From: COE1 sp036310845
GTDB lineage: Bacteria > Bacillota > Clostridia > Lachnospirales > Lachnospiraceae
DNA length: 64,000 nt
Assembly (NCBI GenBank): GCA_036310845.1
Contig: JAXJRB010000058.1
Coordinates: 58,354-122,353 of the forward strand
Direction: 5' to 3'
Part shown: positions 25,133 through 35,714 of the stretch, piece by piece
Layout: the number at the start of each line of letters is the position of its first letter
How positions within the stretch are numbered: position 1 is the stretch's first letter
Translations under genes and position numbers: made by a program
The notes under the pieces: generated by a model
Database searches by the model: none
The model's input: the letters and a program-made list of their open reading frames with translations, nothing else
Told to the model about the DNA's origin: nothing

Positions 25133-26419
25133 TTACAAGGTCACAATGCCAGCATTTATAACCTCTTGCAAGGTTTTCATAATACCAAACTTTGCATGCT
25201 CATAGGTTAATCCACCTTGGAAATAAACCGCATATGGTGGTTTAATCGGACCATCTGCACTAAGCTCTATCGAAGAACCAGCAACAAAAGCACCTGCTGC
25301 CATAATTACAGGACTATCATATCCTGGCATATCCCATGGTTCTGGTGTCACAAAGCTATCAACCGGTGCTGCTGCCTGTATTCCTTTACAGAATGCAATT
25401 ACACCTTCTGCTTTACCAAATTCCACAGCCTGAATAATATCATGTCTTGTCTCTGTGCTGTTTGGAACCACACGGAATCCAAGTTTTTCATAAATATTTG
25501 CCGCAAAAATTGCTCCCTTTAACGCACCTGCTGTTACTGTAGGAGCCAAAAATAATCCCTGATAAAAATCCTTTAACACCCCGAGAGAAGCTCCTACTTC
25601 TTTTCCAAGGCCAGGAGATGTCAATCGGAATGCTGCATTTTCTACACATTCTTTTTTTCCTGCAATATATCCACCGATTGGTGCCAAGCCACCACCTGGA
25701 TTCTTAATGAGGGAACCAACAACCATATCTGCTCCAACATCTGTTGGCTCTAAACGCTCTACAAATTCTCCATAACAATTATCTACCATGCAAATAACAT
25801 CTGGCTTAATTCCTTTGATAAAAGAAATAAGTTCCCCAATTCTTGTAACTGACAAAGTCGGTCTTGTCTGATAACCTTTGGAACGCTGAATCGTTACAAG
25901 CTTTGTTTTCTCATTGATTGCCTTTTTAATATTTTCATAATCAAAACTACCATCTTCTAATAAGTCAACCTGACTGTAGGTAATACCATATTCTTTTAGC
26001 GAACCCTTAGATGGTCTGATTCCAATTACCTCTTCCAAGGTATCATATGGCTTACCAACCGGCGAAAGAAGTTCATCTCCCGGACGAAGGTTACTCATAA
26101 GCGCAAGTGCAAGTGCATGGGTTCCACAAGTAATCTGTGGACGAACCAAAGCATCCTCTGTATGGAAAATAGAAGCATACACTGCCTCTAATGTCTCTCT
26201 ACCCATATCATTGTACCCATATCCGGTTGTTCCAAGCAAACATGCCTCACTCACTTTATTATCCTGCATAGCCTTAACAACCTTCATTTGGTTGTATTCC
26301 GCCGTTTTATCAATTTCCGCAAATCTTTCTGACAAGCCATCTAAAATCTCTTCACAGAACATAAATACCTCTTCCGTGATACCCATTTGCTTATACATAT
26401 CCTTTATCATCTGCTTCAC
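25133..26419 (-). CDS. Methionine gamma-lyase-family PLP protein ('aluminium resistance' family)
   Basis: 428 aa. A fold-type I PLP enzyme. The predicted PLP-binding lysine is Lys239 in GSLIKNPGGG, and Asp213 (MVDNCYGEF) would contact the pyridine nitrogen. The family is annotated as aluminium resistance protein or methionine gamma-lyase family, is widespread in Firmicutes and lies next to miaA, as here. The true reaction is not established. The frame opens with GTG at 26419 and ATG at 26410 is an alternative. Confidence 0.85.
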   Translation of the reverse strand: MKQMIKDMYKQMGITEEVFMFCEEILDGLSERFAEIDKTAEYNQMKVVKAMQDNKVSEACLLGTTGYGYNDMGRETLEAVYASIFHTEDALVRPQITCGTHALALALMSNLRPGDELLSPVGKPYDTLEEVIGIRPSKGSLKEYGITYSQVDLLEDGSFDYENIKKAINEKTKLVTIQRSKGYQTRPTLSVTRIGELISFIKGIKPDVICMVDNCYGEFVERLEPTDVGADMVVGSLIKNPGGGLAPIGGYIAGKKECVENAAFRLTSPGLGKEVGASLGVLKDFYQGLFLAPTVTAGALKGAIFAANIYEKLGFRVVPNSTETRHDIIQAVEFGKAEGVIAFCKGIQAAAPVDSFVTPEPWDMPGYDSPVIMAAGAFVAGSSIELSADGPIKPPYAVYFQGGLTYEHAKFGIMKTLQEVINAGIVTL

Positions 26420-26441
26420 AATTTGTTACCATGCCTTTCTA

Positions 26442-27386
26442 CTACTTCTCTGTTTTCTCTCCAAAACATTCAATCATATATTCTAACATCTTTTGGTCAT
26501 CATAGGCAAATTTATCTTTTTCTACCCAAATTACATCTCTTTCCCTACGAAACCAAGTGAGCTGTCTTTTTGCAAAATGTCTAGTATCACGCTTTATAAG
26601 ATAAACTGCTTCATCCAATGTAATCTCATCAAGAAGATAAGAAATAATCTCCTTATAACCAAGTCCCTGCATTGCTGTCGACTCTCGTTTACATCCCAGA
26701 TCAAGCAATTGCTTTACTTCGTCCACAAGTCCCTCTTCCAACATGACATCAACACGTTTATCAATATTTTTATACAAGCGTGCTCTTTCATCCGTTAAAA
26801 CAAAATAACACGATGCATAAGGTGATTCCTTTTGACGTTCTGCTTCATTGTGCTCAGAAATCTTCCCGCCTGTTTGTCTGTTATATTCAATCGCACGAAT
26901 TACACGCTTTATATTATTTGCATGAATCTCTTTCGCCGCCTTCGGATCACACTCCTTTAGCATATTATGAAGAAACTTTGCTCCCTTTTCGCGTGCCAAG
27001 TCTTCCAATTCTCTACGAAGCTTTGTATCTTCATCGTTCTGTGCAAAATCAATATCATACAGAACCGACTGAATATAAAAACCAGTTCCACCTACCAAAA
27101 TAGGTACTTTGCCTTTGGAATAGATTTGTTCCATTGCCTGTTTTGCATATTTTTGAAACATAACTACATTAAAATCAACCGTAGGTTCTAAAACATCAAC
27201 CAAATGATGCGGAACTCCTGCCATTTCTTCCGGCTTAATTTTAGCAGAACCTATATCCATATAACGATACACCTGCATAGAATCTGCAGATATAATCTCA
27301 CCGTTTATTGCCTTAGCAAGTGCAATCGACAACTTTGTTTTCCCTGCTGCCGTAGGGCCTGTTAATATTATTAATGGTTTTTTCAT
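26442..27386 (-). CDS. miaA: tRNA dimethylallyltransferase
   Basis: 314 aa. The P-loop GPTAAGKT is at residues 10-17, then ISADSMQVYRYMDIGSAK and a C-terminal DTRHFAKRQLTWFR. It adds a dimethylallyl group to N6 of A37 in tRNAs reading UNN codons; miaB at 34.1 kb then thiomethylates the product. It begins 1 nt after mutL, so mutS-mutL-miaA form one unit. Confidence 0.96.
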   Translation of the reverse strand: MKKPLIILTGPTAAGKTKLSIALAKAINGEIISADSMQVYRYMDIGSAKIKPEEMAGVPHHLVDVLEPTVDFNVVMFQKYAKQAMEQIYSKGKVPILVGGTGFYIQSVLYDIDFAQNDEDTKLRRELEDLAREKGAKFLHNMLKECDPKAAKEIHANNIKRVIRAIEYNRQTGGKISEHNEAERQKESPYASCYFVLTDERARLYKNIDKRVDVMLEEGLVDEVKQLLDLGCKRESTAMQGLGYKEIISYLLDEITLDEAVYLIKRDTRHFAKRQLTWFRRERDVIWVEKDKFAYDDQKMLEYMIECFGEKTEK

Positions 27387-27387
27387 A

Positions 27388-29409
27388 TCACACTATACGT
27401 TTAAACTTCTTCTCCATTTCATATTTTGACATTGTAACAATCGTCGGTCTTCCATGAGGACAATTATATGGATTCTCAAGACTCAATAGCTGTTCAATTA
27501 AGGTATCCGCTTCCTCATAAGTCATATAATTATTACCCTTTACCGCTGCCTTACATGCCATAGATGCAATCTTTTCGCAGATAATCTTTGGAACTCCACG
27601 AACCGGATTTTCTGACATTTCTGTCAAAATTGTTTCGAACAAATCCTTAACCTCATATCCAAACAAATCATACGGAATTCCTCTGATTGCATAAGCATTC
27701 ATTCCGAAATCTTCAATTTGAAAACCTAATTCTTCAAAATAAGTGTTGTACTGATGAATAATATCCGCTTCCTTTGGTGTCACACTAATAATAATTGGCG
27801 GTGTCAAGGTCTGTGACAAAATTTCATGTTTTTCCACTTTTTTCAAAATCTGTTCATACTTTACCTTTTCATGTGCCGCATGCTGATCAATAATCAAGAG
27901 CTTATCTCTATATTCTATCATCCAGTAAGTTTCAAAAACCTGACCAATGATTCGATACTCTTCCTTAGCTTCTTTCGTTAATATCTTTTCATCAAAGAAA
28001 TTAAGCTGCTCTGGTTTTTCAATGATAATATGCTCCTTAGCTTTAATAATACCTGTATTACTTCTATCAGGCTCTTTTTCGGCGCCTAAGATTTTTTGTA
28101 ATAACGAAGTTTTTTCAACTGCCGGAACAGCCTCCTGTTTCACCGGTAACTCTCTGTTATCTTCAAAAAAAACATCCTCTTCCGGTTCCAGCAACTCTTT
28201 CTTTGTTTCCGCTCTATTATATGCAACTTTATTATTAAACAGGAACTGTCCAACCTCTTCATGCTTTGTAGCCTTTCCACCAGCATGATTATAGCTACTT
28301 TCTTCTCGCAGAAGTTGCTCTTGTATACGCGCTCTTTCAAAAGGCTCTGGTGCTTCTATCTTTTGAGGTTTATTCTCCGTATTTTTTTCATTTTTTCCCA
28401 AATCCGCTTCCGGTATCATTTCCTGTGCTGCAAGGAATTCAGAAATGTTTTGTGCAATCATGCGATATACACTATTCTGGTTTGAAAAACGAACCTCCAT
28501 CTTGGTCGGATGTACATTGACATCAACATCGCCCGTTGGCACGGTAATATGTATCACACAGAACGGATATCTATGTTGCATAAGATAAGACTGATAGCCT
28601 TCTTCAATTGCCTTTGACAATATTTTACTCTTTACAAAACGTCCATTCACAAAATAATTTTCAAAATTTCTGTTTGCCCTGTTTAATGTCGGTTTTCCTA
28701 AAAAACCTTCTAAAACAAGCTCTTGATCTACAATCTGAAATGGCATCATCTCATTTGCAATATCTCTACCAAAAATTCGATAAATAATTGCCTTTAAATC
28801 GCCATCACCATTCGTAAAAAACTTAGTCTGTCCATTCAGCACATACTTAAAAGAAATCTCTGGCTTTGATAAGGCTAGGTGTTCTAAAAGATCCGTGATA
28901 TAACTTCCCTCTGTCATTGCAGTTTTTAAAAATTTTCTTCTAACCGGCGTATTAAAGAACAGATTTCTCACAATAAAGGTAGTTCCATCAGGTGCTCCAA
29001 CCTCTTCAAACTCAGTTTCCTTTCCGCCTTCAAGACAATATCGAATTCCTGTCATATCACCAGCAGTCTTTGTTACAATCTCTACTTTAGAGACTGCTGC
29101 AATACTGGAAAGTGCTTCGCCACGAAACCCAAGACTTTGTAGAGTCTGTAAATCCGTTACTTGACTGATTTTACTTGTAGCATGGCGCAAAAAAGCATTT
29201 CGAACCTGTGTTCTATCAATACCTCCACCATTATCGGTAACACGGATAAATTCTATACCGCCTTCTTTGATTTCTACCGTAATCGCTGTTGCACCCGCGT
29301 CCATGGCATTCTCAACAAGCTCCTTCACAACACTTGACGGACGTTCTACAACCTCACCCGCAGCAATCTTATCTATCGTATTATCATCTAGCACATGAAT
29401 CTCAGCCAT
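27388..29409 (-). CDS. mutL: DNA mismatch repair protein MutL
   Basis: 673 aa. The N-terminal GHKL ATPase contains Glu33/Asn34 (ELVENAMDAG), the DNGGGI motif and FRGEALSS. A variable linker spans about 335-480. The C-terminal domain carries the endonuclease motif DQHAAHEKVKYE (508-519), then ACKAAVKGN and CPHGRPT. MutL of this type nicks the daughter strand after MutS recognises a mismatch, as expected without MutH. It sits 119 nt after mutS. Confidence 0.97.
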   Translation of the reverse strand: MAEIHVLDDNTIDKIAAGEVVERPSSVVKELVENAMDAGATAITVEIKEGGIEFIRVTDNGGGIDRTQVRNAFLRHATSKISQVTDLQTLQSLGFRGEALSSIAAVSKVEIVTKTAGDMTGIRYCLEGGKETEFEEVGAPDGTTFIVRNLFFNTPVRRKFLKTAMTEGSYITDLLEHLALSKPEISFKYVLNGQTKFFTNGDGDLKAIIYRIFGRDIANEMMPFQIVDQELVLEGFLGKPTLNRANRNFENYFVNGRFVKSKILSKAIEEGYQSYLMQHRYPFCVIHITVPTGDVDVNVHPTKMEVRFSNQNSVYRMIAQNISEFLAAQEMIPEADLGKNEKNTENKPQKIEAPEPFERARIQEQLLREESSYNHAGGKATKHEEVGQFLFNNKVAYNRAETKKELLEPEEDVFFEDNRELPVKQEAVPAVEKTSLLQKILGAEKEPDRSNTGIIKAKEHIIIEKPEQLNFFDEKILTKEAKEEYRIIGQVFETYWMIEYRDKLLIIDQHAAHEKVKYEQILKKVEKHEILSQTLTPPIIISVTPKEADIIHQYNTYFEELGFQIEDFGMNAYAIRGIPYDLFGYEVKDLFETILTEMSENPVRGVPKIICEKIASMACKAAVKGNNYMTYEEADTLIEQLLSLENPYNCPHGRPTIVTMSKYEMEKKFKRIV

Positions 29410-29528
29410 ATATTAGTCTCTCCCCCTTCTATCTTCTATCTTATGTCTTTGCACAATTATGCTGCCAAAAACTATCATATGAGTTTTTTCGTTTCAAAAT
29501 GCTTCCACATATAATTTTTTAATATTGA

Positions 29529-32180
29529 TTACCACCTATTATTTAACTTATTCTGCAAACGATAAAGTGTATTCATTGCCTCCATCGGTGTCAGATTCGA
29601 AATATCTACCTCTTTCAATTCCTTGATAATATCTTCATCCTTTACCGTATCAAATAAAGACATCTGTCCCATCGCAATGTCATCAAGCACCTGCTTTTGC
29701 TTCTTACGTTCATTTCCTTTATTGTCTACTGCAATACTTTGAACCTTTTGGGTAATATCATTATCACTTAACTGCTCTGCAATCTCTTTTGCACGGTCAA
29801 TAACCATATCAGGAACACCTGCAAGCTTCGCTACCTGAATACCATAGCTTCGGTCCGCACCACCCTTAACAATCTTTCTCAAAAAGACAATATCATCACC
29901 TTTTTCCTTAACCGCAATACAATAGTTATTTACATTATTCATTTTACCTTCAAGCTCTGTAAGCTCATGGTAATGCGTTGCAAATAATGTCTTTGCGCCA
30001 AGGATACGCTTGTTGCTGATATGTTCAATCACTGCCCATGCAATACTAAGTCCATCAAAGGTTGAAGTTCCTCGTCCGATTTCATCCAATACGAGTAAAC
30101 TCTTAGAAGTCGCATTTCTAAGAATATTAGCAACCTCATTCATTTCCACCATAAAGGTACTTTGACCACTTGCAAGGTCATCAGACGCACCTACTCTAGT
30201 AAAAATACGATCAACAATCCCTATATTAGCACTCTTTGCCGGAACAAAGCTTCCAAGCTGTGCCATCAATACAATTAATGCTGATTGACGCATATATGTT
30301 GACTTACCAGCCATATTAGGACCAGTAATAACCGCAATACAATGATTGGTATTATTTAAAAAGGTATCGTTCGATACAAACATATCATGATCTATCATTT
30401 TTTCAACAACAGGATGTCTGCCGTCTTTAATATCAATAATACCCTTTTCATTTAATGAAGGACGAACAAAATGATTCTGTTCAGCAACTGCAGAAAGAGA
30501 TGCAAATACATCAAGTCTTGCAACTGCCTTTGCTGTTTTCTGAATACGTTCTAACTGACCTGCGATTTCGTCACGAATCTTGCAGAAAAGGTCATATTCC
30601 AAGATATTAAGCTTGTCTTCTGCATTTAAAATCGTATCCTCTAATTCTTTTAACTTTGGTGTTGTATAGCGTTCTGCATTTACCAATGTCTGCTTTCTGA
30701 CATAATCCTCAGGAACTAGATCTTTATACGAATTCGTAACCTCAAAATAATATCCAAAAACCTTGTTATATTTTACCTTCAGATTCTTAATACCTGTTCG
30801 TTCCCTGTCTTCTTCCTCAAGCTGTGCAAGCCATGTTTTGCCGTCTGTTTTAGCTTTTCTGAGCCTATCAATATCCTCATCAAAACCATCACGTATAATA
30901 CCACCTTCACGAATCATAATTGGCGGTTCCTCACAGATAGCATTTTTTATCAAGAGACATAAATCTTCTAAACCATCTATTTGCTGATCTATTTCTTGAA
31001 GCAACTTCGCATCAAATTCTTTTAATACTGTTTTGATATGCGGAAGCATTTCCATGGAATTTGCAAAAGCAATCAAGTCCCTTGGATTTGCTGACTTATA
31101 GCTTACTTTACCTAACAGTCTTTCTAAATCATATATAGGATTTAAGTATTCTCGTATCTCATCTCTTGCCACTGAATTTTTACATAATTGTTCTACGGTA
31201 TCGAGCCTGGCATTGATATCTTCCATGCTGATAAGTGGCTGTTCAATGTCATTTCTAAGCTGTCTTGCCCCCATCGCCGTTTTCGTCTTATCAAGTACCC
31301 ATAAAAGAGAACCTCTTTTTTGTTTCTCACGTAATGTTTCGGTAAGTTCTAGATTTCTTCTGGTAGAACTGTCCAAAAGCATAAAACGACTTGCCAGATA
31401 TGGCGTAATATGTGTAAAATGCTCTAACGAAGTCTTCTGTGTCTCTAACAAATACTGCATCAAAGCACCGGCAGAAATCATTCCTGTCGGAAAGTCATCA
31501 ATTCCTAGTCCTGCTAAGGTATTCACCTTAAAGTGATTCATAAGACACTTTCTACATCCGTCATCATCAAAATACCAAGGCTCCAAGGAGTACACAGCAA
31601 TGCCTAGACGATTACGTAAATCATCAACATCAAAGCCACTCATCATAAAAGCATCATTACAGATAATTTCTGTTGGCACATATTTATAGATTTCATCCTG
31701 AAGCTTTTGGAGTCCCTCCACCTCAGTCATATAAAAATCTCCTGTTGTAACATCCGCAATAGAAAGTCCTATTTTATTTTGAAAACAGGAAATACACATC
31801 AAATAATTATTCTTTGATTCCTCCAAAGCCTGCATATTCAAATTTGTTCCTGGTGTTACAATTCGTACAACTTCACGTTTTACCAATCCCTTTGTAGCCT
31901 TCGGATCTTCTACCTGTTCTCCTATTGCAACCTTGTAGCCTCTTGAAACCAATTTATTCAAATAGGTATCCACTGCATGATAAGGAATGCCACACATAGG
32001 CGCTCTTTCCTCTAATCCACAATCCTTACCCGTCAATGTAATCTCAAGCTCTCTTGATGCCGTAATCGCATCCTCAAAGAACATCTCATAAAAATCACCG
32101 AGTCTATAGAACAAAATACAATCTGAATACTGCTTCTTTGTTTCCACATACTGTTGCATCATCGGTGTCAAATTCGCCAT
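29529..32180 (-). CDS. mutS: DNA mismatch recognition ATPase MutS
   Basis: 883 aa. The mismatch-reading GDFYEMF is near residue 28 (Phe30 and Glu32). The core and clamp domains follow, then the ATPase with Walker A (GPNMAGKST), LVLDEIGRGTS and ATHYHELTEL. MutS slides as a clamp from mismatches and recruits MutL. The C-terminal tail (LTPMEAMNTLYRLQ) is the usual MutS helix-turn-helix end. It leads the mutS-mutL-miaA unit. Confidence 0.98.
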   Translation of the reverse strand: MANLTPMMQQYVETKKQYSDCILFYRLGDFYEMFFEDAITASRELEITLTGKDCGLEERAPMCGIPYHAVDTYLNKLVSRGYKVAIGEQVEDPKATKGLVKREVVRIVTPGTNLNMQALEESKNNYLMCISCFQNKIGLSIADVTTGDFYMTEVEGLQKLQDEIYKYVPTEIICNDAFMMSGFDVDDLRNRLGIAVYSLEPWYFDDDGCRKCLMNHFKVNTLAGLGIDDFPTGMISAGALMQYLLETQKTSLEHFTHITPYLASRFMLLDSSTRRNLELTETLREKQKRGSLLWVLDKTKTAMGARQLRNDIEQPLISMEDINARLDTVEQLCKNSVARDEIREYLNPIYDLERLLGKVSYKSANPRDLIAFANSMEMLPHIKTVLKEFDAKLLQEIDQQIDGLEDLCLLIKNAICEEPPIMIREGGIIRDGFDEDIDRLRKAKTDGKTWLAQLEEEDRERTGIKNLKVKYNKVFGYYFEVTNSYKDLVPEDYVRKQTLVNAERYTTPKLKELEDTILNAEDKLNILEYDLFCKIRDEIAGQLERIQKTAKAVARLDVFASLSAVAEQNHFVRPSLNEKGIIDIKDGRHPVVEKMIDHDMFVSNDTFLNNTNHCIAVITGPNMAGKSTYMRQSALIVLMAQLGSFVPAKSANIGIVDRIFTRVGASDDLASGQSTFMVEMNEVANILRNATSKSLLVLDEIGRGTSTFDGLSIAWAVIEHISNKRILGAKTLFATHYHELTELEGKMNNVNNYCIAVKEKGDDIVFLRKIVKGGADRSYGIQVAKLAGVPDMVIDRAKEIAEQLSDNDITQKVQSIAVDNKGNERKKQKQVLDDIAMGQMSLFDTVKDEDIIKELKEVDISNLTPMEAMNTLYRLQNKLNNRW

Positions 32181-32248
32181 ATTTTAAACCTTACCTTTCG
32201 TAATTTCATCCAAAATTATACATAAGTTTTTCTACACAGAGAAAAAAA

Positions 32249-32270
32249 CGGGCAATCATCTTTTTGCCCG
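32249..32270 (-). terminator. Terminator after the SulP gene
   Basis: CGGGCAA (32249-32255) pairs with TTGCCCG (32264-32270) around ATCATCTT. On the minus strand it is followed by TTTTTTT, and an outer ACAGAG/CTCTGT pair extends the stem. It separates sulP from mutS. Confidence 0.85.
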
Positions 32271-32343
32271 CTCTGTTTTTCTTCCTATGTATTTTAACAC
32301 AAACCTATTAAAATTCAAAGAGTACAGTATCGCATCATAATAC

Positions 32344-33972
32344 CTATTCTGCCACAATCACTTTTGCCCTTGAAAGCGCCTTATCAATATTATCACACAT
32401 ATTTGTTTTTCCGATTTTTCTTATAAAACCAACATTATCCATAAGCTTTCTTGGTTGAACATTTACATGAGACAAAATAAGTGTAATACCTTTCTTCTTA
32501 CATTTCTCAAATAATTGATCCAGTGAATTCATTGCAGTAGCATCAATGGAGTTCACGCTACGCATACGAATAATAATACACTTTGTATCTGCTTCACCTG
32601 TTATTTTCAATATTTTATCAGAAACAGCAAAAAACATTGGTCCAGACACTTCATAAACAAGTGTATGTGCTGGCACTTTTCTCAAAGTAAGACTGTCCGG
32701 ATCATTTTCATCATTAATATATCTCCAACCCTGTACCTCTGTCGCATCACTCATACGCTTCATAAATAAGAACGCAGCCATGATAAGACCAACTTCAATT
32801 GCAAATACAAGGTCAAAAGCAAAGGTAAGCACACAAGAACAAATTAGCACTGCTAAATCGCTCTTTGGATTCTTCAAATAACCTATCAATACATTAACAT
32901 TCAACATATTATAAGATACAACCATAAGAATTGCCGCAAGTACCGGTAATGGAACCAGCTTGATAAAAGGCATTAATACTATCAAAAAGACAAATAAACT
33001 TACCGAATGCACTATTGCAGCTATAGGCGTTCTAGCACCATTCTGAGCACTTTGAACACCTCTGGCAACACCACCTGTTGTCGGAATACATCCAAAGAAG
33101 CCAAGTATAATATTGGAAATACCTTGCGCAATCAGCTCCATATGCGAATTCGTTCTGCTATTGATAATACCATCTGTTACAACCGCTGATAACAATGCCT
33201 GCATTGCGACAAGAATTGCTATTGTAAAACTCGGTGCAACCAACTGCTGTATCATTTCAAAACTCAATTCAGGAACTACAGGTACTCCAAGTGACTTTGG
33301 AATGTCTCCCAAAAGCTTTACATCCAAATTCAAAAGCTGTGTAGCTATAGTACCTACTATAATTGCAATTAAAGAATTCGGTATCTTCTTGTTAAACCTT
33401 GGCCAAATCACCAGAATTACAATACATACCAATGCCAAAACAACAGACTGCCAATTCACTTCATTCAAATGACTAAGATAATATTCCCATTTACCGAGAA
33501 ACTTGGTAGGCATCGTTTCTGGTGAAAGCCCCAAGAAATCCTTCACTTCTAAAGTGAAAATTGTAACACCAATACCCGCTGTAAAACCTACCGTAATCGG
33601 TGATGGAATAAACTTAATCAGTCTTCCAAGCTTAAATACACCCAAAAGCACCAAAAAAATACCAGCCATAATCATAGCAACAGCAAGACCGTTTAATCCA
33701 TAACTCAGAATAACCGATTGTGTAATCACAATGAACGCTCCTGTTGGTCCCGAAATCTGAACACGACTCCCCCCCAAAAATGCTCCTACTAAACTAGAAA
33801 TGATGGCCGCATAAATACCCTTTTCCGCTGATACACCTGCGCCAAGAGCAAATGCAATAGAAAGTGGTAATGCGATAATAGCAACGATAATACCTGATAT
33901 AACATCTTTCACAAATTGTTCTTTTGTATATTTTTTCATAACCGAAAAAATCTTTGGTTTAAAATTTTTCAT
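32344..33972 (-). CDS. SulP-family anion transporter with STAS domain
   Basis: 542 aa. A SLC26-type membrane domain of 10-12 helices (residues 20-410) has LPLSIAFALGAGVSAEKGIYAAI and FGGSRVQISGPTGAF-like signatures. A cytoplasmic STAS domain (about 430-535) contains IIRMRSVNSIDATAMNSLDQL. Such carriers move sulfate, bicarbonate or other anions; the substrate is not visible. Single-gene unit with a GAAGGAG RBS and its own terminator. Confidence 0.9.
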   Translation of the reverse strand: MKNFKPKIFSVMKKYTKEQFVKDVISGIIVAIIALPLSIAFALGAGVSAEKGIYAAIISSLVGAFLGGSRVQISGPTGAFIVITQSVILSYGLNGLAVAMIMAGIFLVLLGVFKLGRLIKFIPSPITVGFTAGIGVTIFTLEVKDFLGLSPETMPTKFLGKWEYYLSHLNEVNWQSVVLALVCIVILVIWPRFNKKIPNSLIAIIVGTIATQLLNLDVKLLGDIPKSLGVPVVPELSFEMIQQLVAPSFTIAILVAMQALLSAVVTDGIINSRTNSHMELIAQGISNIILGFFGCIPTTGGVARGVQSAQNGARTPIAAIVHSVSLFVFLIVLMPFIKLVPLPVLAAILMVVSYNMLNVNVLIGYLKNPKSDLAVLICSCVLTFAFDLVFAIEVGLIMAAFLFMKRMSDATEVQGWRYINDENDPDSLTLRKVPAHTLVYEVSGPMFFAVSDKILKITGEADTKCIIIRMRSVNSIDATAMNSLDQLFEKCKKKGITLILSHVNVQPRKLMDNVGFIRKIGKTNMCDNIDKALSRAKVIVAE

Positions 33973-34102
33973 ATGTCTCCTTCTAGTCCTTTACATTCTT
34001 ATACATTAATTAAATATATATAAAATTGTGTTTTTATACATTTTTAATATTATTCCTCTTCTTGACATTTTTCAATATTTCTTATGTTTGAAAAACAACG
34101 AA

Positions 34103-34129
34103 AAAGACATGGTTTTATCCCATGTCTTT
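34103..34129 (-). terminator. miaB terminator
   Basis: AAAGACATGG (34103-34112) and CCATGTCTTT (34120-34129) form a perfect stem. On the minus strand the hairpin runs into CTTTTTC. Confidence 0.88.
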
Positions 34130-34137
34130 GTTTATTT

Positions 34138-35592
34138 TTACACAAGCTCGCCAATATAATAAAATCCGTGACATTCTTTAAGTTTTACATCAACGATTTT
34201 ACCGATCAGACTAACATCGCCTGGAAAATGTACGATTGTATTATTAGACATTCTTCCCGTTACAAAACTGTTATCATGTTCATTCATTTCTTCTACCAAC
34301 ACACTTTGAACCTGTCCTTCTAATCTTGATACACGTTCTCTAGCTGTTTCCTGCACCACCTTAAGAAGCTTGTCAAATCCTTCCTTTACAACTTCTTCCG
34401 GAACCTGATTTTCCATAGCGGCAGCAGGTGTTCCTGTCCTCTTAGAATAAATAAAGGTAAAGGCATTGTCGTACTGTACTTCCTTTACAACTTCAATTGT
34501 TTCCTCCACATCCTCTAAGGTCTCTCCCGGGAATCCAACAATAATATCGGTTGTTAATGCAATATCCGGTATTTCTGTTCTAATTTTCTTAGCTAACGCC
34601 AAATACTGTTCTTTAGTATAACGACGGTTCATGGCTGTTAATATCTTTGTAGAGCCTGCTTGTAACGGCAAATGAAGATGTTTACAGATTTTCTTAGAAT
34701 TCTTCATAACCTGAATCAATTCATCCGATAAATCCTTTGGATGTGAAGTCATAAAACGAATTCTTTCCAAACCTTCAATCTTTTCAATCTCTTGTAACAG
34801 CTCTGCAAAGGTCATAGGTTCTTCTAAAGTTTTTCCGTATGAATTTACATTCTGTCCAAGCAACATAACTTCAACAACTCCTTCAGATACAAGCTGTTCA
34901 ATTTCTCGAATGATATCCTTTGGATTACGGCTTCTCTCACGCCCTCTTACATAAGGTACGATACAGTAGCTACAGAAATTGTTACAGCCATACATAATGT
35001 TAACACCACATTTAAAAGCAAATTTGCGCTCTGATGGTAAATCCTCAACAATCTGGTCAGTATCCTTCCATATGTCGATTATCATTCTTTCACTGGTATA
35101 CATCGTTGTTAATAGCTCTGCAAATTTAAAAATATTATGTGTTCCAAAAATCAAATCAACAAAAGAATAGCTCTTCTTTATCTTCTCAATAACAGAAGGT
35201 TCCTGCATCATACAACCACATAATGCAATTTTCTTATCCGGATTCTTTTTCTTCATACTATGCAATGCACCAAGACGTCCATACACTCTCTGGTTTGCAT
35301 TATCACGAACAGTACAGGTGTTAAAAAATACCAAATCTGCACTTTCATCTTCAATGATTTCAAAACCAATCTTACGAAGAATTCCTAAAAGTTTTTCGCT
35401 GTCCTTCGCATTCATCTGGCAACCGAAGGTAGTAGAATTACAGGTGAGTTTGCGCCCCAACTGCTGTTCTTTTTCCTTTACTATCTCTCTCATTTTTTTC
35501 ATGAAATAATACTGTCTTTCAGGCTCCTTAACTGGAGCTTCTTTTGTAAGGTCAATTTCTTCTAAAATCTTTTCTAATTCCATATCTAACAT
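34138..35592 (-). CDS. miaB: tRNA-2-methylthio-N6-dimethylallyladenosine synthase
   Basis: 484 aa from the ATG at 35592, chosen for AAGGA 9 nt upstream; the frame runs open to 35814 through non-coding repeat sequence. N-terminal cluster cysteines are Cys58 (GCQMN), Cys93 (NTCTVR) and Cys127. The radical-SAM cysteines are 203, 207 and 210 (CNNFCSYC). A C-terminal TRAM domain follows (about 418-480). It methylthiolates i6A37 of tRNA, downstream of MiaA. Confidence 0.95.
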   Translation of the reverse strand: MLDMELEKILEEIDLTKEAPVKEPERQYYFMKKMREIVKEKEQQLGRKLTCNSTTFGCQMNAKDSEKLLGILRKIGFEIIEDESADLVFFNTCTVRDNANQRVYGRLGALHSMKKKNPDKKIALCGCMMQEPSVIEKIKKSYSFVDLIFGTHNIFKFAELLTTMYTSERMIIDIWKDTDQIVEDLPSERKFAFKCGVNIMYGCNNFCSYCIVPYVRGRERSRNPKDIIREIEQLVSEGVVEVMLLGQNVNSYGKTLEEPMTFAELLQEIEKIEGLERIRFMTSHPKDLSDELIQVMKNSKKICKHLHLPLQAGSTKILTAMNRRYTKEQYLALAKKIRTEIPDIALTTDIIVGFPGETLEDVEETIEVVKEVQYDNAFTFIYSKRTGTPAAAMENQVPEEVVKEGFDKLLKVVQETARERVSRLEGQVQSVLVEEMNEHDNSFVTGRMSNNTIVHFPGDVSLIGKIVDVKLKECHGFYYIGELV

Positions 35593-35714
35593 TTCGTCAA
35601 TTCCTTCCCACCTAATGCCCGATAACATTACAGTGCTTATATCTGCAAATAATTCTAAACCGTTACACATTATATCTAATTTTCCTGTAACATGCAAGAA
35701 ACGACAATAAAAAT